In this document: in pieces, positions 51,424 through 60,290 of the stretch | Layout of the letters: every line of letters begins with the position of its first letter | How positions within the stretch are numbered: position 1 is the first letter of the stretch | NCBI GenBank assembly: GCA_009773165.1 | Contig: WOUZ01000001.1 | Location: forward strand, 62,001 to 126,000 | Source: Bacteroidota bacterium | GTDB taxonomy: Bacteria > Bacteroidota > Bacteroidia > Bacteroidales > F082 | DNA: 64,000 nt | Direction: 5' to 3' | Translations under genes and position numbers: made by a program | Notes under the pieces: generated by a model | What the model was told of the DNA's origin: nothing | Database searches by the model: none | The model's input: the letters and a program-made list of their open reading frames with translations, nothing else

Positions 51424-51984
51424 TTATTTTCCCAGCTTGAAACCAATACCTACATTGATACCGATCTTATTATTGTCTCCGGTTCTGTAATTGGTGTTTA
51501 TCAAATCATATTTGGCTTTTAGATCAATAAAGACCCTGTCGTTCAGCCACCAGGTTAGCCCGGCTTCAGGAGCAAGGTAAAATTCAAATTCATTTCCTTT
51601 GGGATGCCATTCAGAATCGGAATACCGATTAAAAATAAATCCGGTTGAGAGCCCGATAAAAGGCTTCAATTTGCCAGAACCGAAATACTTTCTCATTTCC
51701 GGAGTAAACAATAATTCATACTGCTGCACTTTCCTGTTGTAGGTTTCCGATTTGGCTTTAAACATGGAGAAATTGTTCTCGATGCTGAGCCCTAAAGCAA
51801 AATTCTGCCTTACGAAATAGAGGGCATAGGGATTAAATCCAAACTCCAACGATTTTGAAGAGTGTGTGGACTGAAAACTGAAGCTACCATTTACTCCTGC
51901 GATGATACTTCCTTTTTCGGTTTGAGCATTGGTAGCAGTTGCACCTAAAAGCAAAATGCATACTGCCAAAATTTGTTTTTTCAT
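51424..51984 (-). CDS. Small outer-membrane beta-barrel protein
   Basis: A 186-residue protein: signal peptide (ending TNAQ), then eight or so amphipathic strands (GSIIAGVNGSFSFQS, FALGLSIENNFSMF, LKPFIGLSTGFIFNRY, FYLAPEAGLTWWLNDRVF) and a final GINVGIGFKLGK. This is the OmpX/OprF-like barrel fold common in the phylum. Function unknown. It is convergent with the DUF4249 gene. Confidence 0.85.
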   Translation of the reverse strand: MKKQILAVCILLLGATATNAQTEKGSIIAGVNGSFSFQSTHSSKSLEFGFNPYALYFVRQNFALGLSIENNFSMFKAKSETYNRKVQQYELLFTPEMRKYFGSGKLKPFIGLSTGFIFNRYSDSEWHPKGNEFEFYLAPEAGLTWWLNDRVFIDLKAKYDLINTNYRTGDNNKIGINVGIGFKLGK

Positions 51985-52018
51985 AGGAAAATGTTTTGGT
52001 TAATAAAGAATTATCATC

Positions 52019-52026
52019 CAAAATTA
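52019..52026 (-). promoter_or_regulatory. -7 promoter box TAATTTTG for the small barrel gene
   Basis: Exact TAnnTTTG on the minus strand, 34 bp before the ATG at 51984. It lies in a 348-bp AT-rich divergent intergenic region in which nothing else is recognised apart from the POT promoter. Confidence 0.45.
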
Positions 52027-52299
52027 ATTCATATAAATAATTGTAAATCATAATATAAGCCAATTTTTCAAAAGAAAAGTTAAGTCAAAAAAAAACTCTT
52101 TAACCAACTTTCAGTTCGGTTAAACGTCCAAAGATTTTAAGTGCATTTCATAAAAACATGCCCCCTGCTTTATTCTAAAAAACAAGCCCTCAACCTCGCC
52201 AAATATCTCAATTCATCATGTGCGCCTCCTAAATCTTCGCTATTCAAACCGAAGCCTTTAAGCCCATTCAAACAACCCCATAAATTACCTTCTTTCTGC

Positions 52300-52307
52300 T
52301 ATCTTTG
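52300..52307 (+). promoter_or_regulatory. -7 promoter box TATCTTTG for the POT-type transporter
   Basis: Exact TAnnTTTG followed by C, 25 bp before the ATG at 52333. Confidence 0.6.
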
Positions 52308-52332
52308 CCAACTTTATAACGAATCATAAACC

Positions 52333-53637
52333 ATGGCAGCACCTATTACCAAGGACAAAAAAGGCTTTCGCTCCTTTTCGAAAAACTACTGGACCGTTAT
52401 CATCATGGAATTCTTCGAACGTGGATCGTATTACGGTGTCATGTCGGTGCTTTCTGTTTATCTTGTAATGAGCACCAGCGAAGGCGGTCTGGGTTTTAGC
52501 AAAGAAGGTGTAGGGGTTATCAAAAGCACCATCACACCGCTGCTCTACCTTTTACCTATTCTGTCCGGCGCATTGGCCGACCGTTTCGGATACCGTAAAA
52601 TGCTCATGTTTGCCTTTTCGATCATGAGTGTTGGTTACTTTTTAACCAGCCTGTCAACTTCTTATGGGCTGGTGTTTATGAGTTTACTGCTGATGGCTGT
52701 TGGCGCAGGCCTTTTCAAACCTGTCATCTCTGGAACAATCTCACGCGAAACCAATGAAAGTAACAGCGGACTGGGCTTTGGCATCTTTTACTGGAGCATC
52801 AACCTGGGGGCTTTTATCTTCCCCCTGATTCTGATTCCATATCTTAAAGGCATCTCCTGGTCCTACATATTTATCATGGCTGCTATCGGCACGGGCTGGC
52901 TATTGATTCTCAATATCTTCGTTTATAAAGAACCCCAACGCCCTAAAAGTTCGAAAAGTCTGGCAGAAGTCCTGCAAGGAGTGGTACTTGTTCTCAAAGA
53001 CTTCCGTTTTGTCAGCATGATCGTCATATATTCCATGTTTTGGATCCTTTACTTTCAAATGTTTGACACCGTACTATGGTATCTGAAAGACTACGTGGAT
53101 ATGACACCGGTAAATGATACTGTTAATGCAGTGCTTTCGTTCATGGGAGTGGAAAGCAACTGGAAATTCGATGCTGAACATGTGACTGTGATCAATGCGG
53201 GAACCATAATAGCTTTGCAATTACTCATTTCGAGTTTGGTAAAAAACACCAAAGCCCTTCCTACCATGATTTTTGGTATTGCCCTTGGAACAATTGGAAT
53301 GGGAATCCTCTCAATTTCGATGCATGCATGGGTTTTCATGGCCGGAATCATTATCTTTTCGATCGGAGAAATGACTGCCCATCCAAAATTTCTATCCTAT
53401 GTTGGTTTGATTGCTCCGCCTGATAAAAAAGCGCTTTATCAGGGTTACTCGTTTCTTTACGGGGTGATTGGCAGTGGTGTGGGCGGCATTTTAGGCGCAT
53501 TACTCTATGTCCGTTTTGTGGATGAGATGCAAAGGCCAGGTCTTTTATGGTTCATCTTTAGCTTGATTGGAGTTGTTACCATTATTGGTTTATTGCTTTA
53601 CAATAAATTTCTGGCTCCAAAAACTACCGACAACTGA
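52333..53637 (+). CDS. MFS transporter of the proton-dependent oligopeptide (POT) type
   Basis: A 434-residue protein with about 12 membrane segments. EFFERGSYYGVMSVL carries the ExxER(G/F)xYYG motif of POT peptide transporters; ADRFGYRKMLMF is the MFS loop between segments 2 and 3; GEMTAHPKFLSYVGLIAP matches the second POT signature region. Expected role: proton-coupled uptake of di- or tripeptides across the inner membrane. It has its own promoter at 52300-52307. The convergent gene ends 23 bp after it. Confidence 0.9.
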   Translation: MAAPITKDKKGFRSFSKNYWTVIIMEFFERGSYYGVMSVLSVYLVMSTSEGGLGFSKEGVGVIKSTITPLLYLLPILSGALADRFGYRKMLMFAFSIMSVGYFLTSLSTSYGLVFMSLLLMAVGAGLFKPVISGTISRETNESNSGLGFGIFYWSINLGAFIFPLILIPYLKGISWSYIFIMAAIGTGWLLILNIFVYKEPQRPKSSKSLAEVLQGVVLVLKDFRFVSMIVIYSMFWILYFQMFDTVLWYLKDYVDMTPVNDTVNAVLSFMGVESNWKFDAEHVTVINAGTIIALQLLISSLVKNTKALPTMIFGIALGTIGMGILSISMHAWVFMAGIIIFSIGEMTAHPKFLSYVGLIAPPDKKALYQGYSFLYGVIGSGVGGILGALLYVRFVDEMQRPGLLWFIFSLIGVVTIIGLLLYNKFLAPKTTDN

Positions 53638-53660
53638 TAGCAAGTGAGTCACAAAAAAGC

Positions 53661-54323
53661 TCAACGCATCAGTACACCCCATTCAGCAACAACGAAACCA
53701 TTTCGGTCAAATGGCTGAATGACAGGTTCAGACAGGTTGCTTGAAGGCAATTTCGACACGCCTTCAATTAAATAGAAAATTCGTAAAACACGCTCCGGCT
53801 GAGGCGAAAACTTTAACTGAATCAGCTCATCAATGATTGTATTGGTTTGAGGGTAAACCTTGTAATATGGAGAAACATCAAGTCGTTGTACCCACCAATC
53901 AAGGAAATCGGCTGATTCTTTATTGTTGAAGCCATAGCGACGGAGGTTTTCTGTGAAGAAACTTCGAACTTCTGATTGCTTAACCACCCATCCTTCAGTT
54001 CTTTGCCAGCGATCGGGCTGTCTGCTTTCGTAAAAAAGGAAATCGTATTGTTCGTCGATACGTCCGCTGGGTTCCACCATTACACTCCATCCTTGCTTGT
54101 ATTCAGGTTCCGAAGCAATAATTTTTCCACCATGTGGGAAACTTACCTGCACATCAATTTTCGTTGCTTGTGAAGGATAGATGTAGATGTTTGGTTTATA
54201 TGCAACCAGGCATGTATCGCATGTCTCTGGGTCATCATCAGGCTTGCAACCGTGAAACGGAAGACTCAATAATCCGATTAATACCAATAGAAGTGGCAGA
54301 CTTGTGTAACGTAAGTATTTCAT
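53661..54323 (-). CDS. Lipoprotein of unknown function
   Basis: A 220-residue protein with lipobox (LPFHGC, Cys near 26), then a Cys pair in ETCDTC and the motif KPNIYIYPSQATKIDV. The middle has FLFYESRQPDRWQRTEGWVV and a later FLDWWVQRLDVSPYYKVYP. KPNIYLYP-type proteins recur in bacteria without a known function. I see no catalytic motif. No promoter box was found directly upstream. Confidence 0.75.
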   Translation of the reverse strand: MKYLRYTSLPLLLVLIGLLSLPFHGCKPDDDPETCDTCLVAYKPNIYIYPSQATKIDVQVSFPHGGKIIASEPEYKQGWSVMVEPSGRIDEQYDFLFYESRQPDRWQRTEGWVVKQSEVRSFFTENLRRYGFNNKESADFLDWWVQRLDVSPYYKVYPQTNTIIDELIQLKFSPQPERVLRIFYLIEGVSKLPSSNLSEPVIQPFDRNGFVVAEWGVLMR

Positions 54324-54424
54324 GATAAAAGTTTAAAATTAAAGATGAAATTGTCAGGCAAATGGTTGCCTTACAATTCAACTCATTGCATCACAATGAT
54401 AAAATACTGGCTTCAGGATCCCCC

Positions 54425-55558
54425 CTATTTGCCTTTTTTACCTAACCCACTTTTTATTCGTGTTCCCAAGCTTTTCTTGTCTTTAGGAGGTTTATTCGAA
54501 GGTTCTTCACCCATCATATATCCGTAAACAGCTGTTGAAGGCGACAACTCCAGTAGTTTTTTAACGATAGCGGCCAAAGGAATAAATAAAATCATCCCAA
54601 CAACTCCCCATAGCAGACTACCAATAAGCAAGGCGATAAGCGAAACGATCGGATTAATATTGACATTGGAACCAACTATTTTAGGTGTAAGGAAATTCCC
54701 TTCAATGGATTGAATGATGACGAATGATATGAGCACTGCAACCGGATAAAAGAGACTGTCTTTTGTTAATAAGGCAAAAATCATAGGAAGCAATGAGCCG
54801 AAAAGTGGCCCGACATAGGGTAAAATATTCATCATAGCAGCAAAAATGCCAAAAAAGACAGCATGTTTAATGCCCAGAGCCGATAAAGCAATGATGTTGA
54901 GAATAGCAAGAATCGCCATTACCTTGACCACACCGCTGATATAGTTCTGAATAACCTTGCGTAGGTCGGTAACAACCGAAACTACCACAGAAGGACTGTG
55001 TTTATGAAAAAGTTTGACAGCAAAAGTTGTAAAATGATCCCGATATAGTAAAAACATAAACATATACACGGGTAATAAAATGAGTGAGCCAAGGCTTCCC
55101 AAGGTGCTAAAAGCTGCTGAAGAAATACCTGAAGCATGCTCTTTTAAAAACTTAAATACCTGATCATTGATACGTTGAAGCGAAATAGCATCTTTGACAC
55201 CAAAATTCTCTTCAATAAAAAGTGAAGTACTTCCTATAAACTTATCCAAATTCGCCTGTACTCCTGTCAGATCTTCAGCAAATTTCCCGATCTGTTGACC
55301 AAAAAACCAACCCAAACCAGCTAAGACACTCATTGAAAAAAGCAGCATAATGACAATGGAAAGAATGCGTGGCACACCATAAGACTCAAGTTTATTCACC
55401 GGCGCAACCAGCAACATCGCAATAAAAGCTCCGGCAACAAGCGGAACAAGTAACGTTTTTCCATAAATAAAGATCAGAACAATACCAGCAATCAGTATCA
55501 TTACCGCTGCTGATGTAATCGTCTTTACTGGCAATTTTGTGTTAATAGATTCTTCCAT
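54425..55558 (-). CDS. AI-2E family transporter (PerM/YdiK-like permease)
   Basis: A 377-residue membrane protein with about eight segments. The family's features are present: a paired N-terminal hydrophobic region (AAVMILIAGIVLIFIYG, LLVPLVAGAFIAMLL), a soluble helical insertion (~75-165), and the conserved C-terminal GPLFGSLLPMIFALL with IEGNFLTPKIVG and LLWGVVGMILFIPLAA. Members include TqsA (autoinducer-2 export) and a sodium/proton antiporter group, so the substrate is uncertain. The tRNA-Lys gene lies upstream on the same strand. Confidence 0.9.
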   Translation of the reverse strand: MEESINTKLPVKTITSAAVMILIAGIVLIFIYGKTLLVPLVAGAFIAMLLVAPVNKLESYGVPRILSIVIMLLFSMSVLAGLGWFFGQQIGKFAEDLTGVQANLDKFIGSTSLFIEENFGVKDAISLQRINDQVFKFLKEHASGISSAAFSTLGSLGSLILLPVYMFMFLLYRDHFTTFAVKLFHKHSPSVVVSVVTDLRKVIQNYISGVVKVMAILAILNIIALSALGIKHAVFFGIFAAMMNILPYVGPLFGSLLPMIFALLTKDSLFYPVAVLISFVIIQSIEGNFLTPKIVGSNVNINPIVSLIALLIGSLLWGVVGMILFIPLAAIVKKLLELSPSTAVYGYMMGEEPSNKPPKDKKSLGTRIKSGLGKKGK

Positions 55559-55733
55559 TATCCGAAAAGTTTTTGATGGTTTAAGTGTTTTTTTTCAATC
55601 AGTACGACACTGCAATGCAGTTGTTATTTTTTTGGGAATTCAAAAATAAAAGATTTTCAGACTTAATAACAAACAAATTTTTTCAAATTCGTATACAGTT
55701 CATCTTCATGTTGTTAGTTAATACAAAGGCATT

Positions 55734-55769
55734 AAAAAAGCACAATCACTTTATCGCGATTGTGCTTTT
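55734..55769 (-). terminator. Rho-independent terminator of tRNA-Lys
   Basis: On the minus strand AAAAGCACAATC (55758-55769) pairs with GATTGTGCTTTTTT (55734-55747); the T run completes it. It lies just after the tRNA. Confidence 0.85.
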
Positions 55770-55776
55770 GAAAATG

Positions 55777-55849
55777 TCTCCCCGATAGGATTCGAACCTA
55801 TGACCCATTGATTAAGAGTCAATTGCTCTACCAACTGAGCTACGGAGAG
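55777..55849 (-). tRNA. tRNA-Lys (anticodon CUU)
   Basis: A 73-nt cloverleaf on the minus strand. The acceptor stem CTCTCCG (55843-55849) pairs with CGGGGAG (55778-55784) with one G-U pair. D-arm GCTCAGTTGGTAGAGC; anticodon stem ATTGA/TCAAT with loop CTCTTAA gives CTT; T-arm GGTTCGAATCC. No encoded CCA. Confidence 0.95.
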
Positions 55850-55860
55850 GAACAGGGGTG

Positions 55861-55868
55861 CAAAAGTA
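55861..55868 (-). promoter_or_regulatory. -7 promoter box TACTTTTG for tRNA-Lys
   Basis: Exact TAnnTTTG on the minus strand followed by C, 11 bp before the tRNA 5' end. Confidence 0.65.
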
Positions 55869-55980
55869 AACATTTTTATTCGCCGTGAAATAAAAATGGC
55901 TGAAAATAATTCATGAAACCAAATAAACAGGCCCTAAATTATCATTGAATGGACGCGTTTCGGTGTAACTTCTTTCTTCT

Positions 55981-55988
55981 TAACTTTG
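55981..55988 (+). promoter_or_regulatory. -7 promoter box TAACTTTG for meaB
   Basis: Exact TAnnTTTG followed by C, 16 bp before the ATG at 56005, so the leader would be about 10 nt. Confidence 0.6.
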
Positions 55989-56004
55989 CCGCAATCACAA
56001 AAAC

Positions 56005-57105
56005 ATGGATCAGGAGAACGTTTTCAATTCGGCCTTAAAAGTAAATGAAGGAATTCCTCAACCCGATTCGTTGAATCAGGAAGCCATTAAGCGTTTAAAA
56101 TCGCTCAAGAGTTCGATTTTGCCCGCTTCGGATTATGTTGAAGGAATTTTAAAAGGAGATATTGTAATGCTAAGCAAAGCTATTACATTGATTGAAAGTT
56201 CTTTATCCACGCATCAGAAAGTTGCACAGGAAGTCATTGCCTTGTGTCTGCCACATTCAGGCAAGGCGGTTCGTTTAGGTATAACAGGAGTCCCCGGCGC
56301 TGGTAAAAGTACGTTTATTGAAGCTCTGGGTATGTACCTTGTTGAAAAACAGCATAAAATTGCAGTCCTTGCCATTGATCCAAGCAGTCAGCGCTCAAAA
56401 GGCAGCATACTTGGCGACAAAACCCGCATGGAGCAACTTGCTACGCATCCTAACGCCTATATCCGTCCATCTGCTTCGGCAGGAACACTTGGGGGTGTTG
56501 CACGCAAAACACGCGAAAGTATTATTCTTTGTGAAGCAGCAGGTTTCGATACCATTTTGGTTGAAACCGTTGGTGTTGGCCAATCAGAAATTGCCGTTCA
56601 TTCCATGGTCGACTTTTTCCTTTTAATCCTTATCAGCGGTGCCGGGGATGAGCTTCAGGGTATTAAAAGAGGCATTATGGAGATGGCAGATGGTATCGTA
56701 GTAAACAAAGCCGATGGTGACAATATCATGAAAGCCAACCGCGCTAAAGCAGAGTGTGAAAACGCACTTCATTTGTATCCGGCTGCTGAATCGGGTGTTG
56801 ATACCAAAGTACTTACATGTTCATCAATAGAAAACACAGGAATTGCTGAAGTTTGGGAAATGGTTTGGAATTTTATCCTTGAAACTCGTCAAAATGGTTT
56901 TCTAGAACATAAAAGAGTGCAGCAAGCCGTTCAAATCATGCATGACAGCATTCATCAGCAAATCATGGCACATTTTTATGGCGATCAAAAGATACAGGAG
57001 CAATTGCCACAAACAGAGCTTGCAATACGCGAGCAAACCCTAAGTTCATATATAGGCGCAGCCAGGCTTATTGAAGCCTATTTTGCGGGATTAAAAAACG
57101 TCTAG
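56005..57105 (+). CDS. meaB: Methylmalonyl-CoA mutase-associated GTPase MeaB (ArgK/MMAA family)
   Basis: A 366-residue P-loop GTPase. GVPGAGKSTFIE is the Walker A; AIDPSSQRSKGSILGDKTRM is the family signature with switch I; ETVGVGQSE is the Walker B/switch II; NKADGDN is the specificity motif; ASAGTLGGVA is also typical. Known role: chaperone that protects and reloads the B12-dependent methylmalonyl-CoA mutase. The mutase genes are not in this window. Own promoter at 55981. Confidence 0.95.
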   Translation: MDQENVFNSALKVNEGIPQPDSLNQEAIKRLKSLKSSILPASDYVEGILKGDIVMLSKAITLIESSLSTHQKVAQEVIALCLPHSGKAVRLGITGVPGAGKSTFIEALGMYLVEKQHKIAVLAIDPSSQRSKGSILGDKTRMEQLATHPNAYIRPSASAGTLGGVARKTRESIILCEAAGFDTILVETVGVGQSEIAVHSMVDFFLLILISGAGDELQGIKRGIMEMADGIVVNKADGDNIMKANRAKAECENALHLYPAAESGVDTKVLTCSSIENTGIAEVWEMVWNFILETRQNGFLEHKRVQQAVQIMHDSIHQQIMAHFYGDQKIQEQLPQTELAIREQTLSSYIGAARLIEAYFAGLKNV

Positions 57106-57239
57106 ACTGACTTTTTTTCTCTTTTTCAATCCAATTTGTCAACCATCTCTCTCATTCACTGACTTTTACTTTCTTATTTGAAAAGAATATAAATACATGT
57201 ATTTCAGCATGTTTCGACTGATTGAATTTGAGGATTTGG

Positions 57240-57247
57240 TACTTTTG
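57240..57247 (+). promoter_or_regulatory. -7 promoter box TACTTTTG for the glutamine synthetase
   Basis: Exact TAnnTTTG followed by C, 21 bp before the ATG at 57269. The in-frame start at 57197 lies upstream of it and is therefore rejected. Confidence 0.7.
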
Positions 57248-57268
57248 CAGTTAAAACTATTTAAATTT

Positions 57269-58771
57269 ATGAACGAATTCACATCCATGAATCCGAATCC
57301 GCTGGTTCAATACCTAAACAAACCAGCTCACGATTTCACACGCGCTGATCTTATCAGATATATCGAAGATCATGACATTCAAATGGTTAACTTCCGCTAC
57401 GTTGGGTGGGACGGGAGATTAAAAACCTTAAATTTTATAATCAATAGCCGCGATCATTTAGAAAATATTCTTTCGGTAGGTGAGCGTGTTGATGGCTCAA
57501 GTCTGTTCCCATTTATTGAAGCAGGTTCAAGTGATTTGTATGTGATTCCAAAATACCGCACTGCTTTTCGAAATCCTTTCTCCGACATCCCAACTTTGGA
57601 TGTTCTTTGTTCGTTTTACGATCGTCATGGCAAGCCCCTTGAATGCTCACCTGAGTTCATCCTTCGTAAAGCTCACAAAGCGATGAAGGAAAAGACCGGT
57701 CTAACCTTTGAAACCATGGGTGAACTGGAATACTATATCATCAGCGATGAACTGCCGCTTTATCCGGCCGTGAATCAAAAAGGATATCACGAATCCTCTC
57801 CGTTTAATAAATACGGACAGTACCGCCGTGAAGCCATGCAGCTTATTGCTCAAAGTGGTGGTCAGATCAAGTATGGCCATTCTGAGGTAGGCAACTTCTC
57901 GATGAATGGAAAGATTTATGAACAGAACGAAATAGAATTTCTCCCAACAAATGTTGAAGATGCTGCTGATCAATTGGTTATAGCAAAATGGATTATGCGG
58001 ACACTGGCATTTCAATATGGTGTCACCATCACTTTTGCACCAAAAATTATCGTAGGTAAGGCCGGCAGTGGATTACATGTGCACACACGCCTGATGAAAA
58101 ACGGTAAGAGCGTGATGATGAACGACGGCAAATTAAGCGAAAATGCACGAAAAGCTATTGCCGGATATTTGTCAATTGCCGCATCTTTAACAGCTTTTGG
58201 CAACACCAATCCTACTTCTTATTTCAGGCTTGTTCCGCATCAGGAAGCTCCTACCAATATTTGCTGGGGCGATCGTAACAGGTCTGTTTTGGTACGTGTT
58301 CCACTTGGATGGACCAACGAATTCGATATGATTTCGGATGCAAACCCTCTCGAAAAACCACTTGCTCTTGATACCAATAACAAACAAACGGTCGAATTCA
58401 GAGCTCCTGACGGTTCAGCCGACATCTATTTGCTGATGGCAGGACTTACCGTAGCAGCCCGAAACGGCTTCGAGATGGAAAACGCTTTGGAATTTGCTGA
58501 AAAAACCTATGTTGACATCAATATTTTCCAGGCAGAACACAAGCATAAAGTAGCTCAATTAGAGCAACTTCCGGCTTGCTGCGTTGAATCAGCAGAAGCT
58601 TTGGAACGCCACAAAGCCATTTACATGAAATATGATATTTTCCCTGAAAACGTGATCAACTTCCTGATTAACTACCTCAAGAAATTCAACGATAAAAACC
58701 TCCGCGCTGAATTAGGTAACGATGAGGACAGGACTTTGGCACTGGTAAGTCAATATTTTCATTGCGGATAA
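57269..58771 (+). CDS. glnA: Glutamine synthetase
   Basis: About 500 residues from ATG 57269. The N-terminal beta-grasp region has VNFRYVGWDGRLKTLNF. The catalytic domain shows GELEYYI, NEIEFLP, AGSGLHVHTRL (His-rich ATP/metal site), NRSVLVRVPLGW and EFRAPDGSADIYL, all glutamine synthetase motifs. Expected reaction: glutamate + ammonia + ATP to glutamine. The Tyr adenylylation motif of enterobacterial GlnA (NLYDLPPEE) is not present at the matching place, so control by adenylylation is unlikely. A gamma-glutamyl-polyamine ligase of the same fold is a weaker alternative. Confidence 0.88.
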   Translation: MNEFTSMNPNPLVQYLNKPAHDFTRADLIRYIEDHDIQMVNFRYVGWDGRLKTLNFIINSRDHLENILSVGERVDGSSLFPFIEAGSSDLYVIPKYRTAFRNPFSDIPTLDVLCSFYDRHGKPLECSPEFILRKAHKAMKEKTGLTFETMGELEYYIISDELPLYPAVNQKGYHESSPFNKYGQYRREAMQLIAQSGGQIKYGHSEVGNFSMNGKIYEQNEIEFLPTNVEDAADQLVIAKWIMRTLAFQYGVTITFAPKIIVGKAGSGLHVHTRLMKNGKSVMMNDGKLSENARKAIAGYLSIAASLTAFGNTNPTSYFRLVPHQEAPTNICWGDRNRSVLVRVPLGWTNEFDMISDANPLEKPLALDTNNKQTVEFRAPDGSADIYLLMAGLTVAARNGFEMENALEFAEKTYVDINIFQAEHKHKVAQLEQLPACCVESAEALERHKAIYMKYDIFPENVINFLINYLKKFNDKNLRAELGNDEDRTLALVSQYFHCG

Positions 58772-58967
58772 GAAGAAATATTACTGGTACTAAATTGAAA
58801 GCAAAAAATATTCTTGCTCACAATAACGGTTAATAATCTTAAAATCTACAGTGTAATAACGGTTAATAGTTGTGACTATTTTCTGAAAATGGTTGTTGGC
58901 TAATTGATTTTCGTTATCCTGATTTGTTTCGTAATAAGAAGTGTGAAATAAGTGGATGTTTTTTAAA
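58772..58967. other. Convergent intergenic region with a 14-bp direct repeat
   Basis: AATAACGGTTAATA occurs at 58822-58835 and again at 58855-58868. It lies between two converging genes. No terminator stem with a T tract is evident. Confidence 0.5.
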
Positions 58968-60026
58968 CTATTCCACTTTTTCGTAAACCATTTTTTTCTT
59001 GAATACTCTTTTTAGCCAACGGGGTAAGATAATTGCTCCTGCAAATAAGTAAGGGTAATAGCTTATCAATCGCCAAAGCAACGCCATTGGTATTGCCCAT
59101 GCTGCATTTGGAAGGATGTCGCCTAAAAAGTCACTAAAAATGAACTCTGCGATACCACTTCCACCAGGGGTTGGACTAATAAGCAAAATGATCCACATTG
59201 TTAGTTGACGGGCGTAAATGAGTAAATGATCCATCACACCCAAATGGTTGAAGAAATAGGCCATAAATATAAAATTCACAACCCAATAACGCGCAGTCCA
59301 GGATAAGAAAGTGGCAATACTAACCTTTAACCAATATGAAATTGATTGGCCTTTTATCAACCGGGAAGTGACAATCAACTGATTGGCTAATTTGCGCATG
59401 CGTGTGCGGTAACGGCGTAAAAAAGGGACAAGAAAAATGTAAGATAAGAGCCATTTAAAAAAGTAAGGGTTAATAAAAAGGGTATATGCCAACAACACAG
59501 TGTAAATAAAAATAGCGCTATAACTTATTATCAATCCCATTTTTATCCCTTCATTGATCATTGATGATCCGGGTGGAAAAACCATTTCTCCAAAAATGAG
59601 ATAGAGCAAAGGAACCATCAAAATGAAAAATACCTCATCCAAAAAAATGGCTGTCAAAACAACTGCGGTACTCTTACCGGTGTTGATTCCTTCTTTGTAA
59701 AGAAAAAATATTGCCGGACCGGTACCACCAACCGCTGATGGAGAGACAGCTGAGCTAAACTCCCACAGCATAATCACCTCGAACGCTTGCTTCCAACTTA
59801 ACTGCTTATCTGTGAGTATCCTTATTCGATACATATAGGCTAAATCGCGAATGGCCATCATTCCAAAAGCAGCCAACAAGCCCAGCACTGCAGCCCACGA
59901 CCATGTTAGAAAACTGAAAGCTTCTGCATCAAAATTCTTCCATAACATCCATGCTGCCACACCCAATCCAATCAAGATGGGGTAAACAACTCTACTCGGC
60001 TTTATGATATTATGGATATCAGTCAC
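58968..60026 (-). CDS. Flippase-like UPF0104 family membrane protein (lysylphosphatidylglycerol synthetase TM region-like)
   Basis: A 352-residue protein with about eight membrane segments from a GTG start. LWEFSSAVSPSAVGGTGPA and LISPTPGGSGIAEFIFS are the two conserved regions of the YbhN/UPF0104 (flippase-like, MprF N-domain-related) family. Role: probably transport or modification of a lipid-linked substrate in the inner membrane; no MprF catalytic domain is attached. A -7 box lies at 60044-60051, giving a leader of only about 10 nt. Confidence 0.87.
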   Translation of the reverse strand: MTDIHNIIKPSRVVYPILIGLGVAAWMLWKNFDAEAFSFLTWSWAAVLGLLAAFGMMAIRDLAYMYRIRILTDKQLSWKQAFEVIMLWEFSSAVSPSAVGGTGPAIFFLYKEGINTGKSTAVVLTAIFLDEVFFILMVPLLYLIFGEMVFPPGSSMINEGIKMGLIISYSAIFIYTVLLAYTLFINPYFFKWLLSYIFLVPFLRRYRTRMRKLANQLIVTSRLIKGQSISYWLKVSIATFLSWTARYWVVNFIFMAYFFNHLGVMDHLLIYARQLTMWIILLISPTPGGSGIAEFIFSDFLGDILPNAAWAIPMALLWRLISYYPYLFAGAIILPRWLKRVFKKKMVYEKVE

Positions 60027-60043
60027 TATTGATCAATTTTTGG

Positions 60044-60051
60044 CAAATATA
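60044..60051 (-). promoter_or_regulatory. -7 promoter box TATATTTG for the flippase-like gene
   Basis: Exact TAnnTTTG on the minus strand followed by C, 17 bp before the GTG start. Confidence 0.55.
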
Positions 60052-60276
60052 CTCATCTGACAATTCTGTTGAAAGCTTTCTGTATAAATTATTGATCTAT
60101 AATTTGTTAACAAAAGCTAAATAAATACTACATATGTCATTATGTCATACAGTAGAGATTATAAATCAGCCATAATGTCATTCAAAAGATAAAAAATACA
60201 CCTCTGAATTCGTTAGGCACAGCATTTGAAAGGGCTGGATTGTAAACATTAAAAATTGTCAAACAAAAATTAAATT

Positions 60277-60283
60277 AAGGAGG
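60277..60283 (+). promoter_or_regulatory. Full Shine-Dalgarno sequence AAGGAGG before hsp20
   Basis: AAGGAGG lies 7 bp before ATG 60291. Most genes in this window have no such site, so this one should be translated efficiently. TTGAAA at 60226-60231 upstream might be a -35 element of an alternative, heat-shock-type promoter, because no TAnnTTTG box is present. Confidence 0.7.
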
Positions 60284-60290
60284 AAAAACC

